Source: Homarus americanus
Taxonomy: Eukaryota; Arthropoda; Malacostraca; Decapoda; Nephropidae
Assembly: GCF_018991925.1 (NCBI RefSeq)
Contig: NW_024735503.1
Coordinates: forward strand, 2,414,907-2,478,906
DNA: 64,000 nucleotides
Direction: 5' to 3'
The position numbers were made by a program, and so were the translations under genes. This document shows, in pieces, positions 1 to 11,366 of the stretch. Position 1 is the first letter of the stretch, and the number at the start of each line of letters is the position of its first letter. A model generated the notes under the pieces. That model did no database searches. It was given only the letters and a program-made list of their open reading frames with translations, and was not told the DNA's origin.

Positions 1-1017
1 GATGCTTCGGTCTCAGTCTCGGATATTTGCTTGAGACCTTTCGAACCCCGGTGTTTTTCAGGTCTGTTGGGGGGATTTGTCAGGTGGATAAGTTTAGTTT
101 CAGGTCGGGGAGATACTTCACCTCAGGTCACCTACACCACAAATCCACCGTTAGTAGGGATTTTCTGGATCACGGTCAGTTTCCTCAGGCAAGGTGATCC
201 ATATGATAGATGTGACTTCAGTTCAGTTCTGGCAGTAGTACAAGGCCAAGTTTACATCATTGGTCAATCTGGCATTGATCATTCTAACTCCTATTGATCT
301 GACTGAGCATGTATTTAGCCATGGGGTGATGATAATGAGCCCCCTGTAATAACCACCACAACTAGAGGTGAACATTACTTAGGAAGAAGGCCAGTGAGTC
401 TTGTAGGCTCTCCCCCAGTGTTCCTGCATGGCGGCCACCCCACAAGTTGGCGTCTAGGCAATAGGTGGAAATATTAAGAGATTCTCAAGGTGTGTGATAT
501 GGAGGGGAACATTTACCTGAGATCTGCTTCGATGTATAATTTATCAATAGTATTCACCTGCAGACAACTCTTACAGATATTAATAGAGCATGGAATGGTG
601 GAAGAGGGGAGTAAGTGGGCGTACATTTAGGAATCTGTTGGAATATGTATGAGGGGAGGGAGGGGCGTGAGAGACGGGATCAAACATATCATGATATTGA
701 GTTACAGTTGGCCGTCATAGGAAAGGCCAGGCGGATTTACATCGTGAATATACGAGCATTAAAACCTCTCTGAGATACACCCTTTTCCGAAAGTTTTCAA
801 GGGGGATTTATATTCATTCTGTAATACGGTAACCAAACCTGAACTACATAATCCATAAGTTTCAGTGATGTTAGATGATGTTGTGAAATACAAAATAACA
901 CCTCTGCTCTTACTAACGATATTAACTATAAAACCCAATGTATTGTGAGGGTTTAAAGTATTAGGTCTTTAACATTATCTCTAAATCATTCTTACAGTCG
1001 TATTTCTCTTTATATAC
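1..1017. other. Intergenic, nothing recognised
   Basis: Mixed-composition sequence. An 88-codon open stretch on the plus strand near the left end shows no family motif and no splice context that I trust. I see no tRNA, repeat array or transposon motif. Confidence 0.5.
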
Positions 1018-1167
1018 AGTAGCCTACGTGGTTTAGTTGACAGCTGGTTCCCTGAGTTCCATACTCTAACCTTAGAGCTTTACATTATTCTACATTAAAT
1101 TGTATTTGCCATTTTTGGTCCATTCCAAGAGTTTGATTTGGTCTTTCTGTAATATTTCCTTCTCGTT
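1018..1167 (-). mobile_element. LINE reverse transcriptase fragment (degraded)
   Basis: On the minus strand the translation reads EILQKDQIKLLEWTK, then after a one-base frame change KWQIQFNVE, a stop in place of the usual lysine, and CKALRLEYG. This is the conserved block just after the catalytic palm of CR1/L2/Jockey-type LINE reverse transcriptases, usually of the form L..D...L..W...W...FN..KC..L. Seen directly: the motif, one frameshift and one stop. Inferred: a dead 5'- and 3'-truncated LINE copy of about 50 codons. The exact clade cannot be fixed from so short a piece. No poly(A) or target duplication was seen. Confidence 0.65.
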
Positions 1168-1214
1168 TGTTTAGTTGTGACGTCAGACAAAGCGAGTACT
1201 CCACCCGCAGTAGA

Positions 1215-1354
1215 ACAGTTACTTCACTACACGTACTCCATAACAGTTACTTCACTACACGTACTCCATAACAGTTACTTCACTACACGTACTCCATAAC
1301 AGTTACTTCACTACACGTACTCCATAACAGTTACTTCACTACACGTACTCAATA
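1215..1354. repeat. 28 bp minisatellite, 5 copies
   Basis: Five head-to-tail copies of a 28 bp unit beginning ACAGTTACTTCACTACACGT. Copies one to four are identical; the last has one change (CTCCATA to CTCAATA), which suggests recent amplification. Confidence 0.95.
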
Positions 1355-2550
1355 ATCATTAGTAAATCTGAATAAGTTACGTTATTTACCTCGTAAATTA
1401 AAATACTTAAATATTTAATGAGTTTCTGTGTAAAGGACTGCAGTTCTTTTAACTTATTACTCCATTATAATAGTGTTTCAGGATTTTAATCACGTGATTG
1501 ATGTAGCAGACTCTCGGTAGTGCCAGAGCTAAGGTATTTTTAGTAGATTTATGATTAATTCGAGATATTTTAAGTTTTACAATAAAATCCTGCATATACT
1601 GTAACTCACTCACTCACTTCTATGGGTACTCTTCTTCCTCATCATCCCAGACGCAAGCAGCTTCCCGACTTTTTTTTTTTACGGGGAAATATAACAACAC
1701 AAATTCCACTTTCCTTTGGTTGGTAGAATTCACCATTAGTGTCTTCATATTTTGTGAAATATTAAAAAAAGCAAATAATTCCTGGTTGTAGACTTTTGAA
1801 TCTCCTTGTGTTTCCTATTTATCCATTCTCATATATCTCCCAAACTAAATATTTGTTGAAGATGAGAGAGAGAGAGAGAGAGAGAGAGTCATTAACATTT
1901 TATGATTTATAATCCTGACGAACAAGAAACTATTATGAAAAGTATACAACATTATTCAACACAAATATTTAAATTAGTCTTATAAATGTGTTTTTGTATT
2001 ACTTCCAAACGTAAATTTCCTTTTCTCTTAGGCAGATACATTTATTTTTCTCCCTGCCACACTGACTAAATTGGAAGAGGTAAGAACAGCCGTAGGATAG
2101 TTAATGAAGATGAATGCCAGGCAGAAGAGAGAGGAGCTATCAGTCAAGTTACTTACTGAGAGCATCATTAAAAAAAATAAGTAAATAAAGCGAATTCATG
2201 GGTTTCGTGGATAAAAAAAAAACGGCCGACGAAGGTTTTTTTTAGTCTTAGTTAAACGAAGACTGATGTAAGGTCTTGGCTCTTAAAAGAATCTCAACTC
2301 AAGGGATTTTCTCCAACCGTAAAATAATTGTTTGTAAAATGGGCGTCTTCCGTGTTGCGGTGACAGGTGCTGTATAGTGAGGGGCTGTTATTTTTAGGTG
2401 AAGTAATTATTGCTTAATGGCTGAAGTGTATTACAAACATTTTATGGATATAGACTATGGCTGTATGTACTATAATGTGGTAGACATATGTTTATGAGCT
2501 TTTGTTGGGTATGTCCATGTGAAAATGTTCCCTTTTATTTGGTGAATAAA
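1355..2550. other. AT-rich intergenic with minor simple repeats
   Basis: Holds a T-run followed by ACGGGG near 1670-1686, which matches in inverse the CCCCGT-poly(A) end of retroposon tails at 33.6 and 57.7 kb, and a (GA)n tract at 1864-1888. Nothing else is recognised. Confidence 0.5.
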
Positions 2551-2605
2551 TTAGGTTAGGTTAGGTTAGGTTAGGTTAGGTTAGGTTAGGTTAGGTTAGG
2601 TTAGG
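2551..2605 (+). repeat. Interstitial telomere-type repeat, (TTAGG)11
   Basis: Eleven perfect tandem copies of TTAGG with no interruption. TTAGG is the canonical arthropod telomere unit. The tract sits between ordinary unique sequence, so it is interstitial, probably left by break repair or telomerase-like addition, or by a telomere-associated retroelement. Confidence 0.95.
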
Positions 2606-3108
2606 TTAATGCGTGTACACAAAATTCCTTCTTGTGTTCAGTTCTCAAGTGTAGTGATTGTGGTACGGCTTATGGTGGGTAATACAAACAACAGCTGCGA
2701 AGTAGAATTACAGAGCAACACAAGGCACGATCATTCACAGTAAACCATTAAGTGAGGGTACGACCACTTGGAGCTATTAAAGGTTAATAGTGAAGCCATG
2801 GATCATCCTTTATAACCTACGCTACACAGTCTCCCCTCTCGTGTCTGCTGCACCACTGTTGACTTTGTTTTAATATCCTCGAGTTCTTCAATGTTTTATT
2901 TTCATCTTTTATCAACATTGTATTGATTTATAATTTTCTATAGTGGTGACCAGCCTCGGAGGTTGAGTTTCTTTGTTGACACAGTTTATCCCATCAATCA
3001 TTTTCAGTAAACACACAAGTATCGTATGAGGTCAATCATTACAGAAACCAGTAGACGAAAAAACACAATTGTTATAGTTACATTAAAGTCGGTAATTGTT
3101 TTAATCGT
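2606..3108. other. Intergenic, nothing recognised
   Basis: Unique AT-rich sequence. No coding motif, repeat array or RNA gene is visible. Confidence 0.5.
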
Positions 3109-3188
3109 ACACACACACACACACACACACACATACACACACACACTCTCTCTCTCTCTCTCACACTCACTCACTCACTCACTCACTC
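3109..3188. repeat. Compound microsatellite (AC)n-(TC)n-(ACTC)n
   Basis: An AC tract with one AT interruption passes into a TC tract and then an ACTC tract. The short reading frame through it is an artefact of the repeat. Confidence 0.95.
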
Positions 3189-4017
3189 CATACTTTTATT
3201 TGTATTTCATTGTTAGCTTTAATAATAACACTCCCTCATCACTAGCCTCTCAGTTCGCCTTCTTCACTGGGCAATACAACAGGGCAACTGTGTGCACCAA
3301 TCCCGTAAATATCTAGAATGTGTGCATAGTATTTCTCTAATGCTATATTCGTTACGTATTTACCACTTCAAAAACAAACAGGCAGTTATGCAAATGTTCG
3401 TATCAATAAAGTGCTTGGAAACGCACCCAGAAAGCCTTGAAATGCCTGAACTAAAGGTCATTCTTACACGTCCAGATGAAATGAAATAGTCCTTAGAGTC
3501 TCTTCCAAGGTCTTGTTTATATTAAGCTGCTCAAGTTGTTGCCAGAAGAAGCGGAAGTGAAAGAAAAGAACAGCAACAGAATAAACTCGGTTATTTCCCT
3601 CAATACCAATGTTTATGTACAGTAAAAGGAAAACACGTATTATTAGCTTCCATGTTGAAACTACTTAGCGCTTTCGTTGAGACAAAAAAATAAAGTCGTA
3701 AGGTAAATGAATATTCATATAGAAAATAGTTATATAGAACTAATGAGAACTAATATAGGATAATAGTTCTGACATAGCATGAACAAAAATATAACTGTTT
3801 GAAAATAATATCCGCATGATAGAAATTAATATATATTTACTTTTAATGAGAAATATTTCACAGTTTTGTTATATTAAGACAGTTTAGTCAGCAGCAGTTC
3901 CCCCAGTATAGTGAAGCACAGCGAGGTACGGTACACAGATTTTATTTATTTTTTTCATTTTGTCTCGTATCAGCAAAATCATTCATGACTTTTTTTTCCA
4001 TTAAAACCTCTTGATAT
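3189..4017. other. AT-rich intergenic
   Basis: Mostly unique AT-rich sequence. Around 3410-3486 a plus-strand frame reads ELKVILTRPDEMK, which loosely recalls the segment after the palm of gypsy polymerases, but it is too short to assign. Confidence 0.45.
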
Positions 4018-4255
4018 CTTTAATTGGGGTGAGCGAATTATGACGTTCTTGGAGCTGCCTCTTTAGCTGCGTTCTATCATTTTGCTTGAATTATCAGGGT
4101 GACAATCAGCTATTGCGTCCTCTATGGTATATCCGGAAGGTAATGTCTCCAAAAATTTCCTCGTCAGTTCTTCATAAGTCTTGGGAACTTGAGTGAACAT
4201 TCGTAGAGTTGACGGAAGGCCGATTATGAGAGCTGTAGTGGTAATTGTTACCGTT

Positions 4256-4293
<38 letters not shown>

Positions 4294-4717
4294 GGTTCGA
4301 CAAAAATTTGGTTCTCTTTACAATACCTTCCAACAACTTACTCTCAGCTGTTTTTCTTCGAGTTCCCTCAGCATTTTCTAAGCTGAGAGAGACCGTGCGG
4401 AATGGATACTCCAATGCATATTTGAAATCAATAACCTTTTCTGAAGAGGCAAGTAGCTTGAAAAAGAGTTTCCAGATAATAGTGAAAATATATATATTTC
4501 TTTTTTCAATCGAATCTTCGACTAAGTTAAAGAGAACTCGTAAGGGAGAAACACCAGCGTGTGATGACGATGAAGGATTGGAACACAAACTAGACAAGAT
4601 CGTTAATTTACAGCAGCTTTTTTTTATAGTCGGGTGGCTCGTATTAGTGGTTCTATTGCTTACAACGGACGTGATGTGAAACTCATTTTCTGGTCTACAA
4701 TATTCTGTGCCAGTCAT
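4018..4717 (-). pseudogene. Degraded coding sequence broken at a (CT)n tract
   Basis: The minus strand holds a 181-codon open frame (4717 to 4172), with the stretch EYPFRTVSLSLENAEGTRR in its second half, followed by an Arg-Glu run encoded by the microsatellite at 4259-4290. Just past the microsatellite a second frame is open for about 64 codons and reads TALIIGLPSTLRMFTQV, then FLETLPSGYTIEDAIAD and SSKMIERS, a TAA stop (4063-4065), then RGSSKNVIIRS. From memory of the family, this order (YP..P..L....G..RKT.KSKLL, a loop, a LP.GY..xDIVAD segment, then S.K..ER..RG.S.KV.I.S) recurs in a multi-copy, transposon-like family of uncharacterised animal proteins, some annotated with a Tesmin/TSO1-like CXC domain. 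That assignment is tentative. Inferred: the microsatellite arose inside the coding region and shifted the frame. No start context, promoter or splice sites are supported, and the function is unknown. Confidence 0.5.
4259..4290. repeat. (CT)16 microsatellite inside the degraded coding region
   Basis: A pure CT tract of about 32 bases. It lies at the point where the coding-like frame on the minus strand changes. Confidence 0.95.
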
Positions 4718-5144
4718 TGAAAAGAATAATTATATAGATTGACAATTATTAGTTTTTGTGTTAACATGTATTCTATTATCTCCCTCAAAAGAAACAACTA
4801 TTCTGTAAATAGATTTTTTTGAAAGCAGGAAACCATACAGCTGTAAGAGTGAACAACTGTAAATTCTAGGCCTGTAATAATCTCTACAGCCAGAAAACAC
4901 AATGAAATAAGAGAGTAATGGCGGACATTTTGAAATTCTATAAATAATAATATTACCCCAATGAACAAGGAAACACAGTAAAGCTTTGTATCTATTTACA
5001 CTGTTATAAGATTCCCCAGACGCTCTCCTTGTCCACCACATATCTGGCCCCGTCTCCCTGATGTATGCTTTATTACACGCATTATCCCGACACCTCCCCG
5101 CCTTAAGTGGCAACAGTTCTCCAGTGACTATCATGCTACACTTT
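4718..5144. other. Intergenic, nothing recognised
   Basis: Minus-strand frames stay open for part of this stretch only because they run on from the adjacent 36 bp repeat. No motif is seen. Confidence 0.5.
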
Positions 5145-5323
5145 CCCATGCCAGGTCTGTCTCTCACCACCACGTAATGTCTCATGCCAGGTCTGTCTCT
5201 CACCACCACGTAATGTCTCATACCAGGTCTGTCTCTCACCACCACGTAATGTCTCATGCCAGGTCTGTCTCTCACCACCACGTAATGTCTCATGCCAGGT
5301 CTGTCTCTCACCACCACGTAATG
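5145..5323. repeat. 36 bp minisatellite, 5 copies
   Basis: Five copies with a 36 bp period, each containing CCAGGTCTGTCTCTCACCAC. The copies start near 5151, 5187, 5223, 5259 and 5295 and are almost identical. Because 36 is divisible by three, several frames stay open on both strands and give repetitive 12-residue peptides. I do not regard these as genes. Confidence 0.95.
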
Positions 5324-6357
5324 AAGACATGTCGCTACATTGAGCAACTGTTAAAGGGTGTGAGGCGAACAGTGGCAGGAACTAATACTATTTTTCATTG
5401 TTTACAACTATTTTCCCCGAGTTTCTCTACCGCCTCTAACCTTATAATGTGTCTGCAAAACAGTGCCTCTCTGCCTGTCTGCTCTGCACTCACACACTTG
5501 TACACAAACTATTGCATTATCTCTTCCCGGTGTACAAGACAAGGGTGTCGCCTCTCTTGGTCGGTGTATCAAGAAACGTTTGGTGATTGTTGGGACGTTT
5601 TCATATAACAGTTAATTTGTGTAGATAAAATGGGTTTTCAAACGTCACTGACGAAGAGTTATGTTTCATCTGTGTTTTATTAAGAGCGAACATTATTAGT
5701 ATAAAGAACAGCAAACGTTATATAATCTTTGCATTTAAAACTGTATCCATCTGGCAGGAATTTAATAACCATGACTATACACATTAATTATTGCCCTCAG
5801 ATATTTTCTCACATTTTGAAAATTATTTATTTCAGTTACAAAAGCTGGTACTGGATTTCTGTCATTTTGCACAATAATTTTGCATTACATGTTTGGATGG
5901 GAGTTAAATTGTTGGTAAATATGAATCCTTTGATGTCGTATTAAATATGTTTTTCTGTGTTATATATATATATAAATTGTTTGTGTTGTGAGTTAATATT
6001 TAGTATGATAAATACCTATTAATCCTAAAGTGAGTTCCCAGCTCAATACATATCAGAAATTATCCCATTTATAGAAACAAAAGATTATTTAACATAGAGT
6101 TGAATTAATGGTACATCACAGTTGCGCTATATGCTTGATGTTGATATTGTTGTTGGTAAAAGTTTCAAGTGTTGATAGAAGCGAGTCCTCGCCATGAAAT
6201 GAAGCCACTCGTGTATTAACCCAATTACTGTCTACCATTTACATGTTTCACGTTGATGTTGTTGTCCGCACACTTCAACTCTGGGGATACATTCTCAGTA
6301 CTTGAGAATATATCTGACAGCAACAGTGCTCCCTCGTTCATGTTTACTTAATAATAT
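5324..6357. other. AT-rich intergenic
   Basis: Contains a short (TA)n near 5961-5973. Plus-strand frames up to 71 codons carry no motif. Confidence 0.5.
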
Positions 6358-6420
6358 TGTACAAGGTATCAATGCTGGTAACACTGTACAAGGTATCAAT
6401 GCTGCTAACACTGTACAAAA
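6358..6420. repeat. 27 bp tandem repeat, 2.3 copies
   Basis: The unit beginning TGTACAAGGTATCAATGCTG is repeated with period 27. The third copy is partial and diverges after TGTACAA. Confidence 0.85.
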
Positions 6421-6542
6421 GTATCACTAGCAAGTCTACGGATTTGGCGCACCCACATTCAACCACAATGAAGGTCACTGAGGGATGGCATTTCTAGGGT
6501 GGAGAGAGAGCGTTGTTGTAGCCGGAGTAGTCTGCGCCGAAC

Positions 6543-6555
6543 CTGTGGTTATCAG

Positions 6556-6650
<95 letters not shown>

Positions 6651-6765
6651 TGATAACCACAAGGAAAGAAGAAAACACGAAGTTCCCAAGCGCTTTCGTG
6701 TAATTCACATCTTCAGGGGTGAGTACAGACCAGTCTGTACTCACCCCTGTGGTTATCAGCATATA
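6543..6765. mobile_element. Hairpin cluster with Penelope-linked segment around (TA)n
   Basis: Three copies of TGTGGTTATCAGC occur: direct at 6544-6556, inverted at 6649-6661, direct at 6748-6760. The first pair encloses a 90 bp (AT)n tract (6559-6648), so this part could fold into one long hairpin. The second pair encloses a 49-base segment (6663-6711) that matches 58584-58632 on the other strand with about one mismatch; there it is fused to a Penelope-like reverse transcriptase remnant. It is followed by a perfect 17 bp inverted repeat with a 2 base spacer (6714-6730 and 6733-6749). Inferred: an orphan terminal piece of a Penelope-like element inserted at a TA microsatellite. On the minus strand the hairpin runs into CTGAAGA and, 12 bases later, GAAA, which resembles a hammerhead ribozyme core. 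The bases that should close helix II at the core do not pair canonically, so a ribozyme is only a possibility. Confidence 0.6.
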
Positions 6766-6798
6766 CCTAGATCACGCGCACCTACAGTGATTCTTGCA

Positions 6799-6853
6799 TA
6801 TATATATATATATATATATATGTACAGTATGTGTGTGTGTGTGTGTGTGTGTG
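6799..6853. repeat. (AT)n and (GT)n microsatellites
   Basis: An AT tract (about 6799-6822) and, after a short spacer, a GT tract (about 6829-6853). Confidence 0.9.
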
Positions 6854-9000
6854 GGTTTATCTTGGTATTGTGTGCAAGGTAAACATATTTCTGAAACTAG
6901 TCACTAAATATATCATGAATGTGTCAGATCTGTTTTAGGTTCGTGTGACGAACAAAACTCTGCATCCCGAATATTAATGACGGTGTAACTCAGAACTAAT
7001 CAGCTTGTTATTACAGACGAAATAGTTTGGAAGTTTGAAAGGTCGTTAACAGCATTACATAGATGTGTGTATGTTTGATATATATATATAATTCTTTATA
7101 TGTAATTTTGATGGCTAAGACGTGTATGTCTCTCTTATCCCTGGACATTTTCTCATGCTTTTCTTGTTCGCTTTTCTGCCGTCCCCTGGCGTGCAATTTT
7201 CGCAAAATCGACACGGTTGTTCATTTGTCGTAAAATCACCGAGACTGACACTGACATTCCCAGCACGCAGCAGCTATACCTTCAGGCTTTGGTTGATAAG
7301 CCTTGAAGTCGCCAAGGCAGACCATAATTTAGGTTCAGCGGTTAAAAGGGAAAAGTTTACCAGCAGCTGTGAATAGACTGAGCTTTTTGCTAACGACATA
7401 GAAACTGGTCGGATACAACAGCGCTCAACTGTCTCTATACTTATTTCTGTTTTTCTTATTAGTGAATAATGCTCTGAAAATTTTTTGGCAAAGAAAATAT
7501 CGGTGAGGGCAGCCATCACAAAGGGTTTACTTACTGACGTAGGGAATTGGTTTAATGCAGACCCCTTACAACTTAGAAGCTACAGTGGTTAAACCAAACT
7601 TTAAAATATCACATTAAAAGTAAAAGATAACAATTTTGACAGAGGTATTAACATCAGTGACTCAAGCGTTATTCCAACACAAATATTAAATGTAATGTTC
7701 AAAGCTTTTATGGCTGCAACAAGAACAATTTCGGTGACATTTGAAAGTATAATTTTCTTTTGTCTGTCTGTCAAGTCATTCCTCTTCCTGAAACAGTTTA
7801 TTTACCACCTTACTACAAACTCCGTGAACTGTTTTTCACAAGTTCAACACAAACTTAAAACTTCTGTCAATTAAACTTATGTCGTATATTTTGACTAGCA
7901 GTTGCCTTAAAATAAATCAGTACACCAAACGCTCAGTAAAGTTAGTGCGTTTAAGCTGTTGCGCTAAATGTATTGTGTAGAAATATTACCTCGATTTTAG
8001 TAGCTGTTCTCTTTTGCTTCACTTATATTATGTTGATTTTTAGATGTTTGTTCAGATTGCCTTTAATACATTCTGGAAACACAGCTAATGCTCTTGCTCT
8101 TTAGGTTATTAAGCGTCCCTTTTTTTTCACGCTTGGACTAAGGATTCAGCTTTCAACATGCGATTTTTATTTCAGTATAATCATTCTCAACTGTCGTGTA
8201 TATTACTTTGAGTCCAATAAGAAACTGATGATGAATAAAATATATCATTACATAATAGTCATTAATATAGGAAGATTATGATTATATTTCAGGACTGTTA
8301 GAGTATTTCACTAATTGAGTATTGGTGGATGTAGTATAACTTACACACCTTTTATGATAATTGGAAAGGCATTCAACCAGTCCTGAATAAACCAACATAT
8401 TTCTGTACATACATATGGAAACACACACACACACACAAATATTAAAACATACACATACTATTTGTTTATTTCAAAGCTATTACCAACATCAAAGAACAAC
8501 AGGTGACTAAAACAGACGCACAAATCGATGTCTGTCCTCTGTAGTTTTGCGTCACTCTGTTCTTGTGTACAGTGTTGGGCAACCCTTACCTCGTGGACGT
8601 AGACACACGATTCGGGGTAAACTTTCACCATATTTAGTTTTTCTCCTCTTTTCAACAATCATATAAGCTATAGATATAAACACTGATTTATTATGGAAAC
8701 AAAATATATTATCTAATCTTATCTATGTTCGACTAAAGTGTCCCTACACCTCAGAGACACAAGCATTAGGTCTCATTATATTAAAACATCACAGCCAATG
8801 CTTTTATATTCAAACATTTAGACTTAAGGTAATTGGTATATGAGTTTAACAGTAATAACATAAAACCCCATTAGTTAAAAGGCATAATCACGATAGAGAT
8901 GCTAAATAAAGATTCACTCATGGTCCAGTCTGGTGATAATCGAACCACGAATTCAAATACATTTTTTTTTGTCACATAGGAGATAAGTGGACAGGTTTAT
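6854..9000. other. AT-rich intergenic
   Basis: Holds small (TA)n (about 7078-7090) and (CA)n (about 8418-8436) tracts. Open frames of 60-84 codons show no family motif. At 8602-8668 on the minus strand a short open stretch ends in GAG|GTAAGG, a good splice donor, but nothing else supports an exon. Confidence 0.45.
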
Positions 9001-9050
9001 GTGTGTGTGTGTTTCTGTTGATGTGCGTTTTTGTAACTATTTGTATACAT

Positions 9051-9100
<50 letters not shown>
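9001..9100. repeat. Two (GT)n microsatellites
   Basis: A short GT tract at the left edge and a longer pure one at about 9053-9100. Confidence 0.95.
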
Positions 9101-9101
<1 letters not shown>

Positions 9102-9239
9102 CGTTCTATAAATTGGATTGACGCTCTAAAAATTGAAGGTCTGATAACACCAAAAAGAATTACAGAAAAAGTTTCCAGGCGTCAGACCCATTAGTTGATT
9201 ATATCCGCATAGTGTGTCACTGAGGCGATACACTGGGCG

Positions 9240-9400
9240 CGGTGTCGTTGGGGAATGAGATGATAGCGGGAGGAATATAGGGAGGAAGATAACGGGAGGA
9301 ATAAGGGGAGAAGGATAGCTGGAGGATGGTAGCGGGGGGAATGAAGAGAGGATGATAACGGGAGGAATAAGGAGAAACAATAGAGGGTAGTTCAATACCT
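9240..9400. repeat. Degenerate purine-rich minisatellite
   Basis: Irregular repeats built on GGGAGGAATA, GGAGAAGGATA and GGATGATAACG. The copies vary too much for a fixed period. Confidence 0.7.
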
Positions 9401-9500
9401 TCACCACAGCATCAATTCAGTCCACTCAATTGGTAAGCCAGGAATTGAACTATTGATCTTAGAGTTCAAAATAATGTATCTTTCATGTAAACCATCTACT

Positions 9501-9571
9501 CTATGTATGTATATATGTATGTATGAGTGTATATGTGTGTGTATGTATGTATATATGTATGTGTGTATGCG
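9501..9571. repeat. Degenerate (TATG)n/(TG)n microsatellite
   Basis: TATG units are mixed with TGTG and TATA units. Reading frames through it are tyrosine, methionine and cysteine runs and are artefacts. Confidence 0.9.
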
Positions 9572-11271
9572 TTGTGTCTTAAATTTAATTCCATATAACC
9601 ATTTAATGCATACCAACAGTAGGTCACTAACAAGGTAAAAATATACGCTTCCCACCTGTGCCATCCGTCCCCTAAGGGTTGGTGATGCTGAGGGAAAATA
9701 GAAGGAGGAAATGATCAGAAGGAAAACTAATTGATGGAGGAATGTCTTGGGAGAGGTGAGAGAAAGGGGGATAAATGATGTGTTAGTCAGATGGTGATGA
9801 TGGGAGAGAGAGAGAACAGGGAATAAATGAATTACAGGAGAATTGGAAAAAAAAAAGTGAACGACCTTTGAAAATCTGATTATTTTTTATAGAACCACAA
9901 ATAAAACTGTTTATATAACCTCCTATATACTTTTAATACTCCAGGAATCGATCATAAATTATCTGTATAATTACCATTGAGTGAATATTTCGATAAAATC
10001 TATTGCATCTTATCAATGAATAAATCTAGAACAAAATATGTTGTCATTAATATTGGCGCTGTAGTCTGTGGAGGTGCCGGTGTTTGAGAATATATCTGGA
10101 GGAAATTTAAACAACAGAAAATAAGGATAAATGACTGTAAAAAATATTGGTTTAGCGAGAGAGAGAGAGATTTTAAGTCTTCTGTCTAGTTTAATTGTCT
10201 AATGACTCAAAAAACGTAAATGGGAAAAGGGAACAAGTAAGCTTTTCTCAGTAATGAACCAGGGAACTTAATACCAGACTGCCGGAGACTTACTTGTAAA
10301 GAGTGAGCAAAAGTTGAGCTTGAGAGAAGGATATTCTATATTACTCCTTGATTGAACAAGTGACATGGAATTCTGCCTTTACGAATTTTCATTATTTTTT
10401 AAAGCAAAATGAAACGATTAACACTGAATTAATATGAGTTAAGTTTTGGTGACTATTCTGTAAATGTTTAGCAAAACAGTATAATGATTAGGTCTTATCA
10501 GTGTATTTCTATATATATGACTGACACACTACAGGATGAATCACCTCGTTAACTACATGACTTGACTACTAAAAATGGAATTAGTCAGCTTTCGTCTTCC
10601 AGTGGACAGTTTCTGGTCTATAATCATTATCTCCGTGAATAGCAGTTCGTTAGTCCAAACATCAAAGGCGGAATGTCTTAAGATGTAGAATATACAAGAT
10701 GAGGAGTCGCTTGTTCCTCTTGGCATGAAGGTGTAACTGGATAAGTAACTCAGACCAACGCCTCATCGTAAGTGAAGGCAAAAGATATGATAGAACTTCG
10801 AATTATACCTGGAAAATATAGTGGAAACAAAGACTCATTATTTAATAAAATTTATGACTGAAAATTCTTGAATGAAATGAACGTGGTACTGTGGATGTTA
10901 TGAGTGCAGTATGAACCTTGGACTATGGACATATATGGATTTTTTTAATTACATTTAGTCAATTTGTACCTAAAGTGAGTAACAACATGTATATCTTTTG
11001 TTTATCAATATTTCTAACCACGAGAAAAAGGTAAAATATTACATCATAATAGCGGAGGTTTCTCATGCTGGGATTGATAAGCGTAAACTTAAACTTTACT
11101 TGACTATAAAATATTCTAAGACTCTCAGATAAGGTTAGACAGATGGAGTTATGTTTAATTGGTTCATTTTGTTCGTCAAGTATATGGGTGTACAGTCGGC
11201 TAAATAAGTTTCTCAGACCCAACAAGTATACGCGAGGGCAACCGATCTGGTAATACTGTAGAGATAAGGGA
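9572..11271. other. AT-rich intergenic
   Basis: Purine-rich patches near 9690-9850 and otherwise unique sequence. Nothing recognised. Confidence 0.5.
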
Positions 11272-11366
11272 TAGATGAGGGGTGGTAGGAGAGGATAGGG
11301 GGGGTAGATGAGGGGTGGTAGGAGAGGATAGGGGGGTTAGATGAGGGGTGGTAGGAGAGGATAGGG
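11272..11366. repeat. 33 bp G-rich minisatellite, 3 copies
   Basis: Three copies with a 33 bp period beginning TAGATGAGGGGTGGTAGGAG (starts 11272, 11305, 11338). Each ends in a run of four to eight G, so quadruplex folding is possible. Confidence 0.95.

Noticed and set aside
3360..3486. Possible gypsy RNase H-adjacent fragment (ELKVILTRPDEMK)
   Set aside because: Too short, with frame changes needed to extend the match.
5136..5347. Repetitive 12-residue peptides that look like a tandem-repeat protein
   Set aside because: 36 bp repeats keep all phases open on both strands; no start context, signal peptide or flanking coding text.
6475..6882. Tyr-Ile repeat frames over (TA)n
   Set aside because: Microsatellite translation; the same holds at 37.3, 48.0 and 57.3 kb.
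8602..8668. Possible exon on the minus strand ending GAG|GTAAGG
   Set aside because: Only a donor and a short open stretch; no homology and no acceptor that stands out.
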